Of a stretch of 64,000 nucleotides of DNA, positions 25,237 through 35,239 are shown piece by piece. The DNA is from Eurosta solidaginis (lineage: Eukaryota > Arthropoda > Insecta > Diptera > Tephritidae), in contig NC_090323.1 in NCBI RefSeq assembly GCF_040869045.1, positions 168,848,083 to 168,912,082 on the forward strand, written 5' to 3'. The translations under genes and the position numbers were made by a program. How positions within the stretch are numbered: the stretch's first letter is position 1; every line of letters begins with the position of its first letter. A model generated the notes under the pieces. The model was given only the letters and a program-made list of their open reading frames with translations. It did not search any database and was not told the origin of the DNA.

Positions 25237-26099
25237 TGTATGAGCTCTCAAGTTATCCCCGAGACCGAAACTGGTGTATAGTATTCTTTCTTGCTAGGGA
25301 TCATGTGGAATCCAGTTAGAGTTCTTTCGCTCACATTATTCATAAGTTTATATCCCACGTCCCTTATCTCCATCTCGTGCCGAATCTGCCATTACCGATT
25401 TCGATGCAGCACGTGCTGTCGTTCAGCAGTCCTACCGCCTAACAGTTTGCCGACTCCCAATCATTTCCAAACTTTCCAGGTAGCAGTCGGCTGGATATTA
25501 TTTAAAATCCATTCAATATCTATAAAGGCACCAGCACTTTACGCTCTAGTGAACCTTCTATTAGCAGACCTGTTTCAGTAGACCATTTTTACAGTAGACT
25601 ACCCTTTATATTAGGCCACATTTTGAATCATATTGATGGCAAACTGAACAGACTCAAGTACTTGAAAAAGACGTTAGAGTTCTTCCTCGCCTTGGGAATG
25701 AAGTCGACTTTGAGCAGGGTTTTAGATGACGCTTTAGGTTTTCAATGGCCAAGAGAATTGATAAGCATTATAATATTCAAGAGTAAATATTTTTACAAAG
25801 TAATCCGGTAGCCGGAAACAATTACTCCATATCGTTATGATAAAAGTCCCAATTTTCTGGCCTGAGACTCCTAAATGTAATTTTAGTGGAACGCAGTTTA
25901 TCATGAGTGAACTCAATATATATGTGATAGTGGAAGAAGTGCTCCGAAAGAGGGGAGGCAGGTATCCCAAGGCAAGAGCGTGGTCCAAAACCTGTGTCTT
26001 TATTGCAAACGCTTAAACACTCGTTTAAAATAAAAGCAAAAAGTTTAATATTTCGGGAAAAGTTCAAGCAACCCGACAATGGGACGAACAAGGCTGTGA
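25237..26099. other. Intergenic, no gene recognised
   Basis: Several frames of 60-95 codons exist on both strands, but none resembles a known protein and they overlap antiparallel. No splice-supported exon can be proposed. Confidence 0.4.
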
Positions 26100-26419
26100 T
26101 GAGCTATGCTGTGAAATTAACAGATATCTCTCTGTCATTTTCAGTTTGGCACTATCTTCGACCACGTCTTCGGCGACCATATTCATAAGTGTCGGAAATA
26201 TTGGACATACACATCGATGGCATTACGTTACCGTCTGCAAGTTACTAAGCAACTAATTGCTTGTGAAAAAGCCGTTCTTAAAGACAACCACCCTAAACTC
26301 GCATATGGTCCAACCCTGTTAATATAGCAAGTTTTCTCGGACTCCCGGTAGAGGATGTAGATGACAATTTGCGAGTGATCGTACCTATTGGATGGGGCTG
26401 TTAAAACAACAACAACAAC
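26100..26419 (+). mobile_element. 3' end of a jockey-like retroelement with (CAA)n tail
   Basis: The segment TAGAGGATGTAGATGACAAT and then GATCGTACCTATTGGATGGG, followed by (CAA)n at 26408-26419, matches the 3' end of the element in the LanA intron (reverse complement of about 52644-52735). It is 5'-truncated, as expected from incomplete target-primed reverse transcription. The left limit is uncertain; no coding sequence is recognised. Confidence 0.5.
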
Positions 26420-27129
26420 CAAATGCAAGTAGTCTATCATGAAAACAATCACGCTGATTTACTCTCGCTTTGGACATATGACTTCATTCTTTGTTGTCAT
26501 TTTATTTGCTAAATAATGTGATATCAGTTCTAAGAATTTTTGTTTCAGACAAAGCCAAACTTTTATGCATATCAATTCCCACCAAAAGCGTACAAATATA
26601 CAAAAAAAGCAAGATAACACAGATATTGCGCGAGGTGTCGGAGACATTGTTTCATAATACACATCACACATGGGTAATTCCATGCAAAATCGGCCAATGA
26701 TTGCAATGCTAACAGTAGCATATTAAAACTGCAATCATGTTATTTTGTTTAAAGTGTACTTCTATAAAATGAGCAATAATTAATTTTTGATAGGGATACC
26801 ATTTACCTTTCTTTTACTCGAAGGTCAAGGACTTCCAGCTAATAATTTAGATGGAATTGGTGGGGCACTTAAACCAAACTTTTCGCATACGAAATTTTGG
26901 AATTAATAATACAAAAGTTTCTGGAAAAAAAGGATAGCATATACAAAATTTTGTTATCTTCTCTGGTTTTCAAGATTGATGCAAAAGCATACTTGCTTAA
27001 AGATATCGGGTGTAAGCAATTATAAGATATTAAATGTTACCCCACCAAACCAGTTTCCATTGCAACCTCTCACTTCTACTCTTCACTGTTTCTCTTTCCT
27101 ATTATTTATCTCACTTAAAATAAATTCTA
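26420..27129. other. Intergenic, no gene recognised
   Basis: AT-rich sequence without a recognisable gene, transposon end or RNA. Confidence 0.4.
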
Positions 27130-27600
27130 AGACTAGCAAAAAAGAGCACTAGCACTAGCGCTTTCTCAGTTACAATTGACTACTCTCAATTACAAATAAC
27201 GCTTTCGCATTTTCATTTGATGCTTTCCTATTTGCAATTCATTATTTCTATATCTTAGTGATGGTTTCGCGTTAACAATTGAGTGGTCTCTTTTTCATGT
27301 GACGCTTTTCCAGTTTCAACTAACTATTCTGGTTTAAAGCTGGCTGCTCTGAAATTATGGTTTCGCATTGGCGTTTGGTACTTCATTGTTTATAATTAAT
27401 TACATTATTATAGAAGTGACGTTATCGCATTTACAATTGACTGTTCTTATTTCCGTATGGCACTTTCCCATTTTCAACTTACTATTCTCATTTATAACTG
27501 ACTATTCTCAATTACGATTGACGCTTTTCATTTACAAGTAACTGTTCGCATATCGAAGTAACGTATTAGAATTTACATCTGACGTTGTCTCATCTATTAC
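27130..27600. repeat. Degenerate ~20-bp minisatellite
   Basis: Loosely repeated units of the form CTATTCTCATTTACAATTGA alternate with GACGCTTTCGCATTT-like variants, in roughly 20-21-bp steps. Divergence is high, so the array is old. No coding content. Confidence 0.55.
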
Positions 27601-28189
27601 GGGATAAGGTGTAGATATTAAACTTTCCGACTGCGGTAAGAAAGTCATAAATAAGCAAACAAAAATTTCGGTATAAATCAATGTTTTGGTATGTCAATAA
27701 ACATATATAATGATGAAAAATTAAAAACATTTTAAGTAGTTCCTTCATATACATATATCTACCAGAAGAAACCAAAAATTTTCTCTTTAAAAACATTATA
27801 TTGTTGAATTTTGATATTCAAATTTTAACATAACCACTATGAAAATTTTTACGAGGAACAAAAGTACAAAAGTGGATTGCAATAAATATAATTTCGATAT
27901 AATATTTGCCTAAGTGCGGCGATGTCTGGTTATGTTAAAATTTTAATATTAAAGTTCCTAATGATTATGTCTTTGTTTATAAAGAAGTACTTAAAAATAT
28001 TTCACCTTCTCTTCGTTTTCTCATTTTGTTGCATTATAAAGGTGACCTAAACTTTGTGTAAGGTTTCATGTTTCGAACTCAATGAGTAGTTACTTAAAAA
28101 TCGATCGCGAGATTCCAGAATTCTAAATGGACTTTTTAATACCTCTAAATATCTCGATCCCTATCCCATCCTTAAAACTCTTTTATCCT
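27601..28189. other. Intergenic, no gene recognised
   Basis: AT-rich DNA; a short minus frame at 27590-27796 has no recognisable product. Confidence 0.4.
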
Positions 28190-28620
28190 TAATATTACAA
28201 TCTAATAAAGCCCGAAACTATATTAAAAATTTCAAGGCTGAGGATTTTCGAACTTCGAATGATTTTTTGAATATTTACGATCCCTGCATCGCCTAGCGAC
28301 AATTTTTTCCCTCATAGAGCGTTGTCAAGGGGTTCTGAAGCATGTTCTTATTTCAAGAATCTGGCTTTAAGGGATGATACTCAAAGAAAGCGAAATTTCC
28401 AAGTTCGGAAAATTTTTGGAATTTTCACGATCTCTGGACCACCCAGCAAAGTTTTTTTCCCTTCATGTTAAATTGTCATCGGGTTCCAATTGTGCTCCAA
28501 GTTTCAAGACTACTCTCCGGAAAACTACCCATAAATGGATTGCAAAATTCTCCAATTTTGTATGTAAACTGGCGGAAAAGCTTCAAACGAAATAAATATA
28601 AAGGAAGTAATAAAAATGTG
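28190..28620 (+). repeat. Dispersed repeat, copy 1
   Basis: Contains an ATATTTACGATCCCTGC box, a TTTTTTCCCTCATAGAGCG box, the phrase TTGTCATCGGGTTC (or a variant) and CAAGTTTCAAG. The same order recurs within this block (about 28255 and 28425) and again at 41745-41880, so it is a dispersed, partly tandem repeat. Family unknown. Confidence 0.5.
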
Positions 28621-29477
28621 CATCTTTTCCAATGTTTGTGGACATCGCGAATATCTTTGTATTCAAGAAAATGTGCCTCAACGTTTTTTTTTCGTCTTGG
28701 TCCCAGAAATATGTGGCCGAAGTATGCTAACTCAATTTTGTATGGGGTATGAATTGTTTGGTGGGTATATGCGAACACTTATATGTAAGTAAAAAGCTTG
28801 TGTATCTACATATGTATATTTGTAAATATTCAAGTTTTTGCAACAAGCAAAATACTATTCCTGTTGCGAATTCTCGCTTTAAAAATAAAAGTGAATTTAT
28901 CACGCATTCGTGACTAATTTCAATTTATGACAAAAAAGCATAAACGCGCGAAGTTTACACACATTAGGGAAGGACGGTGTTTGAAAGAGCGACAAAATAT
29001 ATTCAGCTGACCAGCAACAAACAGCTTATTTTTTATTTTATATATTTATTGCATGTATTATTATTATTATTTTTTTTTTTTTGTTGCATTCTTAATTTAA
29101 AAATTTTTTTGTTTTGTTTTGATGGTCACTGCTCGTAACATTTGTTTATGCAATCAAAATTATGAAGTGTGCAGGCCCATTGGCTTTGGTGTTAAGTTGT
29201 TGATTTCATGCAACATTTCGCTTAATGCTAAGCTGATAGTGAAGCAATAAATTCTTTATTTAACATTTTATGAGGCGTGTGAGGGAATTTGAAGCATACA
29301 AGGTATTATGCTGTTGTGTGAGGTTGAGTAAACTCACTTAGAGCTACTACATACATATTTATGTACGTAAATGACTCGATGAATTTGAGTTACTTAAAAT
29401 ATCAACAACTAGATATTTAATTACAGAGCTAAAAACAGATCATACTCGACGAAGTCTATTTCCATAACCACTAAAAG

Positions 29478-29606
29478 ATTTGGAGCTTCTCCTCCATCAT
29501 TCTACTTTTTTCCTACAAATTTACGAACCCATGTTTTATGCTGAATCCGAACGGCTTCTGTCAAACAACTGAGTTTGCACTGAAAAGCGTTTCATGCAGA
29601 AACACA
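29478..29606 (-). mobile_element. Diverged SINE fragment, copy 3
   Basis: The reverse complement aligns with the body of the SINE at 2752: CTACAAATT, ATGTTTTATGC, CCGAACGGC-TCTG and GAGTTT-CACTGA boxes occur in the same order. The tRNA-related head is absent. Identity looks to be about 75% by eye. Confidence 0.5.
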
Positions 29607-29856
29607 CGCAAAGTATTTGTCGATTAAAAATTAGATTCTAATACCAATTTCAGATAGGGGCTTAATGAAATAATTAGTAAAGTTTTCTACATTAAAGCCC
29701 TTATTGAACTCAATATTCCGTACAAAATATTAATTCTTTATTATTATTGCCTTATTGAATGCCCAATGGAGTCACAAATCTAAAACATTTTACTTAGAGT
29801 TGGGAAAGGGATAAATACCCAAATGGTAAATACCCGGTAAATTGGTTATATATGTA

Positions 29857-30300
29857 TTAGGCCGGGTCGATTTGTGGGGAGGAAAAAAATCGCCCATTGC
29901 TCTGTGAAAATCATATTCTAGGGATCAAAATAAGAAACTTTGCCGAAGGAACCATACCTCTAAAACGAATTCTGGTGTGCCCCAATTTGGGTCGAACTTT
30001 TGGGTAGGGGCAAATTTTGAAAAATCCCACTTTGACCTATTTAGAGTGCTCCAATCGAGTCCAAATGTATGACCGACCCCACTAACTTTGGAGGCCCGAC
30101 CCACCGATGCCAGTGGTACACCCCCTGGAACCCCCCTGGGGGTCCACCATACAAACATTTCAAAAAATCGCCTGTTTTGCACTTTACATGAAAAAATCAG
30201 CGAAATGCCTATGTTTTTTCTTTTTGGAGTTTATTTTTCTCTTTAGAAATTTATTTAGTCAGAACATATGTAAATGAAAAAATTAATTTAACTTAGTAAT
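29857..30300. repeat. Left terminal inverted repeat
   Basis: Inverted match to 32940-33428, including the inner segments ACATATGT-AATGAAAAAATT and GAAATTTATTTAGTCAG near 30250. Small indels separate the arms. Confidence 0.7.
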
Positions 30301-30539
30301 AGAAAAGAAATTACAAAAAATTATTAGAAATTAGCGTTTTTACAACCCTTTTAAAACCAAGGCATCACTGTGATGCATTTGCATATCGTAAGCATAGTTG
30401 TGTGGGTTTTTTATTCAACCGTTTTAAAAAATGAAGGTATCACTGAGACACAATTGCAGATCGTAAAATTGCTTGTGTTGTTTTTTTTTAAGCCACACAG
30501 CAGGTAGAATTGAAATTACCATTTCATTCTTATTACCTC

Positions 30540-30600
30540 GTCTCGTAGACCATATATAACGCAACAGTTTTTGTGCATGCATTAAGTCGTGGTGAAGAAC
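30540..30600 (+). promoter_or_regulatory. Possible transposase promoter (TATA-like)
   Basis: CATATATAACGC near 30550 lies 130-140 bp before the first ATG of the transposase frame, at a TATA-like distance from a plausible start around 30580. There is no strong initiator match, so this is only positional evidence. Confidence 0.3.
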
Positions 30601-30687
30601 TCAAAGTGTGAAGAGCTAATTTCAGATAAAAAAATATTTCAAAAAAAATAATAAGTGAAGTGACCATTCCAAATCAAAAAGTTTACA

Positions 30688-32813
30688 ATGAATCCACCAT
30701 CGTCTACACCAACTATCGAAAACCCAATGAGTCATATACTCAAGCATGATGTTACTGTTTTTGGTGTGTCTACTGATTTAACTGATCTTAATTTACCAAA
30801 CCATCTGGATATCTTGAGATATTATTTTTACTTAAGCGAACGTGCTAAAACAGAACAAAAAAGTTTTCCCATAAATCATTCACTATTCAAGTACAAGATA
30901 CGTTGATTGGAATTTGGGAAAAACTTGGTAGGGAAATAATGCTGAAAAAAAGTGTATTTAATAAATTGAATAAATTGCTTGACAAGTATCAAGAGCAAAT
31001 CAAGAGAAGAAACAACACCCAACAATTTACAGAGTATGTAAAATCTCTGGAAACAATTTCTTACATTGGACCATGTAAATGCGATTTGAAGGCAGCTCCA
31101 TGTGCATGCGGCTGCCTCAAAGAGTTCATGCACGATCAACATAATCAGAGAAGACTAACAATGGATGTATTTATGATGGAAACTGAAGAGCAAGGAGTAA
31201 CGTCTATGTCATCAATGCTAACATACCAAGATTCCGATGATCCAACATACGCATCGTCACCGATTCAAGAAGATATGGATAGAAGCACAAGTTCACAATA
31301 CATAGAGAGATACGATTGTTTTAACTTTGCCTTGGTATGTGACAGATTTGGTGTGCCTGACAGAGTAGCATAAGCATTGGGAACTGCTCTTTTGCAATAT
31401 TTTAAAATTAAAGATAAGCATGGGAAACCTCTCATCATGGATAAATCGAAAGTTCGCAGAGAAAAAGAGAAATGCAGACAAGAAGTTCTTCGCAAACGGT
31501 TAGATGATACCAATTTGTTAGCGTTTTCATTCGATGGCAGAAAAGATGATACTTTAACGATAGATAAAATTGATGAGAAGTATCATACTAGGATGGTAAA
31601 AGAACCTCATCTTGTTATTTTGAGAGAACCCAATTCTGAATTAATTGGTTTCGTAAGACTGGAACATGAAACCGCTGAATACAAAACAACCAAATTAAAT
31701 GGTTTTTTCAACGATAAAAATATATCACTGGATGCATTGATTGAAATATGCACTGACGGTGAGCCAACAAACACTGGCCCACACGGTGGAGTTATACGAC
31801 GATTCGAATTGCTGTTAAAAAGACCATTGCATTGGTTCGTTTGCCTTCTGCACTTCAACGAACTTCTGTTTCGGCATTTGGATGAATCAACCAGCACTGG
31901 ACCAAGATCGGCAACCAGAAAACTGAGCCGTCAAATCGAAACTTGTGAAACTCTTCCGGTAAGTTATTTCTATCACTCATTTATTATAATTGTCACCATT
32001 TTTAATTATTTTATTATTATATATTTTCAGGTGGTGGACGGCTTCCAAAAAATTGAGTTGCAAAATATGTCCCCTGCTCCAGAAAAAATTGAATTTTCCA
32101 CCGATTCGAAGTACTTATACAACATGGCCCATGTAATTTCTAGCGGCGTGGTTCCGGTGGATGTGGCTAACATCAAACCAGGGAAAATTGTACATTCTCG
32201 GTGGCTCACCAAGGCCGCTAGATTATTGCGATTATATGTGACAACGGAAAATCCAGATGCAAATTTAAGAATTCTGGTTGAATTTATAATTAAATGTTAT
32301 GTGCCAATGTACTTCAATATCAAGTATTACAGCTCTGTCGTGTACGGCAGTGCATTATTTTTCAAGTTCGTTGGTTGGTCACGATTTCTAGAACCTCGTT
32401 TACGCAAAATTGTCAATCAAGTAATTAAAGAAAATTCATATTATGCGCATTCGGAAGATATCTTGTTATCAATGTTTTTTGATGATAGCAAAGAAAAGCG
32501 CGACTGTGCCATCAAGAAATTTCTACGCTAAACCAGATATAAACTTTAATTTCACTTAAATATCGTATTTGAACCACCATTCACGCGAAGCATTCCGTAC
32601 GATACATTGAAAGAATATTTAAATCAAGAGGATCCACCGTTTAATGATCCAAAAATTCCATCACACATACAAGGAACGGAACGACATGTTCAATTGCTAG
32701 CTAGCGTTTCCAAACGGGTTATACCGGAAAATGTAGAGGCTGTTATGGCGACGACATTAGAGAGCCGTGCGAAATTGCCCAGACTTCAAAGTAAAAAAGA
32801 CTTCAAACAATAA
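30688..32813 (+). pseudogene. Transposase-like protein, disabled (frameshift, stops)
   Basis: About 680 codons in pieces. A start at 30688 gives a leader; a frameshift near 30897 moves reading to the frame of 30903-31373. An in-frame TAA at 31371-31373 interrupts it, then the same frame continues 31377-32531, and after two more stops (32529-32531 and about 32544) resumes to TAA at 32811-32813. Features seen: a Cys cluster (CKCDLKAAPCACGC) near 31075-31120, a conserved-looking acidic stretch AFSFDGRKDD near 31525, CTDGEPTNTGPHGGVIRRFE near 31750, a PLHWFVCLLHFNEL block near 31825 and HSRWLTKAARLLRLY near 32195. These blocks recall a widespread family of uncharacterised arthropod and cnidarian proteins that I take to be transposon-encoded. 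A DDE-type fold is plausible but not shown. The TIR context supports a transposase role. Confidence 0.65.
31959..32030 (+). other. 72-nt intron in the transposase frame
   Basis: Donor GTAAGTTATT after CTTCCG and acceptor TATATTTTCAG before GTGGTGGAC. It is AT-rich. The length is a multiple of three with no in-frame stop, so the retained form would still be read through, adding 24 mostly hydrophobic residues between the ETLP and VVDGF segments. Confidence 0.65.
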
Positions 32814-32820
32814 TTTTTTT

Positions 32821-32898
32821 GGTTTGCTAAAATGAGCATTTGTGGCCATAAATTGGCAATAAACAATTTATGGCCACAAATGTTCATTTTGGCAAACC
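32821..32898. repeat. Hairpin with 35-bp arms just after the transposase stop
   Basis: Arm 32821-32855 and arm 32864-32898 are reverse complements with two mismatches around an 8-nt loop. It begins 8 bp after the final stop codon of the transposase frame. It may act in transcript 3'-end formation or transposition; neither is shown. Confidence 0.75.
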
Positions 32899-32939
32899 AA
32901 TCATTAATAAATTGGCCCAAACAACATAATTTTTTTTAG

Positions 32940-33428
32940 TTTCTTTTCTATAACTCACTTAAATAAATTTTTTCATTTACATATGTTCTGACTAAATAAA
33001 TTTCTTAAGAGAAAAAATAGATATTATCATAAATAAATAATAAATATTATTATAAATAAATAAATAAAAATAAAGAAAAAACATAGCCATTTAGCTGATT
33101 TTTTCATGTAAAGTGCAAAACCGGCGATTTTTTGAAATGTTTGTATGGTGAATCCTCAGGGGGGTTCCAGGGGGTGTGCCACTTGCATCAGTAGGTCGGG
33201 CCTCCAAAGTTAGTGGGGGTCGGTCATACATTTGGACTCGATTGGAGCACTCTAAATGGGTCAAAGTGGGATTTTTCAAAATTTGCCCCTACCCAAAAGT
33301 TCGACCCAAATTGGGGGACACCAGAATTCGTTTTAGAGGTATGGTTCCTTCGGCAAAGTTTCTTATTTTGATCCCTAAAATACGATTTTTACAGAGCAAT
33401 GAGCGATTTTTAAATCGACCCGCCCTAA
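32940..33428. repeat. Right terminal inverted repeat
   Basis: Inverted counterpart of 29857-30300, ending CGACCCGCCCTAA, followed by the target duplication TATGTA. An AT-rich ATAAATAAAT run at about 33020-33065 is inserted relative to the left arm. Confidence 0.7.
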
Positions 33429-33434
33429 TATGTA

Positions 33435-34380
33435 TGGTAAAAATATTTACCCAAATAAGGATAAAAATAATCTTTTGGAAAATATGGGAAACAAACACAA
33501 ATTCAATCCAAAATCTGCCCAATTTGCGCTATCGGTCAAATTTACAGTCGTTATAAGCTCATTTGGGAGGCAGGAATTAATGTATTTCCCTTCTTGCTCG
33601 TCCTATATGAGCTTATTAACATATATATACATATCATATGAGCCTAAATAAGAGTCCAATATCTTAAAAAAGCTTTTGTAAAAGTCATATTTATACTCTA
33701 CTGAAGTTCTTTCCGGAGTCATTTTTAACTCTAATGAGTTTTGATTGTATAACACCTATTTGGCTTATTTATTTGGCACATCCTTCTATGTTAGGTCTTT
33801 ATTGGCCGGCCTGTTTAACCTAAACTAACTTAACCCATCTCAATCATAACCGAAACGAAGTGGAATGGAGAAGATGAAGATGAGAACATATTACTTTATT
33901 ACACAAAATATGAGAACTAATAAACAACGCCTCTTCGTTCAATGTGATATTGACGATCTTGTAAAAAGATGTAAGTAAATACTTTTTGACCAAATGCTCA
34001 TCTCAAATATTTTTAAAATAGTCAATGTGGAGAATAGTAAACAACACCGAAAATCATAAAGAAATTTGAAATTTGCACATGGTTTGCGAATTTTGTTCTC
34101 TTTTTATATTTTCAATAAGGAGTCTGCTAATAACACGAGTTTATGCTTTACCTATCTGCCATAAGTAAGAATGTTAGTAATAGGTAATTTGATGATGGTA
34201 CTCGATGTTGCTACTCCATTAATTCCTACCCACTTTGACTTAAAAAAAATTTAATAAATCAAACCAATTTTACTTAAAAGTCGCTTGACCGGCACAAAAA
34301 AAATGTCAAAAAGCTCGCACAATTAAATTTTGTTTAACCGCGTTTTCAAAAGACTTCCGAATTTTTGTGTTGCAATAAAA
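33435..34380. other. Intergenic, upstream of the polycystin-1-like gene
   Basis: No coding sequence recognised. It should hold the promoter and 5' UTR of the gene starting at 34381, but I see no clear TATA box or initiator that I would name. Confidence 0.4.
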
Positions 34381-35239
34381 ATGAAAAAATCACTACAAAA
34401 CGTTTCACTTTCATTATTTTTGTTCCTTCTCTGCAACTTTCTAGTTTCCAGTACAAAACGTTGTCCAATCGGCAATTGTAATAATGCGGGTATTTGTTCT
34501 GTAGAAAATAATCATGTGAAATGTACCTGCATCGAGGGCTACTTCAGTGGCGAACATTGCCAGGAGTCACAGGACGTCTGCGAACAGAGTCCATGCAAAA
34601 ATGGCGCGGCATGTCAGCCCGGTTTCGGACAGTTCGTATGCAAATGCGTCGGCGAATGGGACGGACAACGATGTGATATGAAGGATGAGCCAACTTTTAC
34701 CAAAATGCATATTCTCTTCAATCCAGTTGGCGTTTATGGCAAGCAACACAATTTTCTACTCACCGTCGAATCATTGGGTTCACGAAGTTACATTTACGAG
34801 ACACATACAAGCAATTGTTTGATTGATACCTTTAAATGGTTTGAGAAGGCGAGGGGTAAAGAATTCAGTTATTCGAGAGATTTGAGATATATCGCTAGAA
34901 CATTTGGTCTACTGCATGCCGAACGTTTACCCTACAAAGCTGGTTATTATCACAAATACTATCAAAACTTCTGGGAAGTAGGCACTTTAAAAGTGAAAGT
35001 ACGTGTTGCCGATATGGCATCGACGGCTTTGTATGAGCAAACATTCAATATTTACATTGTACAACCGTTAAAAGTGCCTTGTATACCAGATATTTTTTTT
35101 ATGCATGGCTCAAACCCGCAAGAACCATTGCTGGTGGATATAGCGCGTTTCAATATCTTCAATGTCATAATTCAAAAACATTGCGCGCCCGACTCGCGCA
35201 TGGAAATGGACTGGACTCTGCATAATAGCATTGGCACCG
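34381..35239 (+). CDS. Polycystin-1-like gene, exon 1
   Basis: Codes for the signal peptide and both EGF-like modules (Cys pattern C-x4-C-x5-C...C-x-C...C at 34459-34560 and 34573-34677), plus about 185 residues without a recognised domain. The donor is GTAAGAAG at 35240; one base of a split Val codon is left over and is completed by exon 2. Confidence 0.8.

Larger units (their letters stand above)
29857..33428 (+). mobile_element. TIR DNA transposon with decayed transposase
   Basis: A 3572-bp element bounded by TTAGGCCGGGTCG and CGACCCGCCCTAA, with a perfect 6-bp target duplication TATGTA (29851-29856, 33429-33434). TIR similarity extends roughly 350-450 bp inward from each end, with the two ends distinguishable (left GATTTGTGGGG, right GATTTAAAAATC). 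Order: left TIR, ~320-bp leader, transposase-like reading frame with one intron (30688-32813), hairpin (32821-32898), right TIR. The same family supplies the ends of the split element at 7137-25230. Superfamily is not assigned; 6-bp duplications occur in more than one Repbase superfamily. Confidence 0.8.

Noticed and set aside
34330..34380. Upstream start at a TTG for the polycystin-1-like protein
   Set aside because: Non-ATG; the ATG at 34381 is followed immediately by a good signal peptide.
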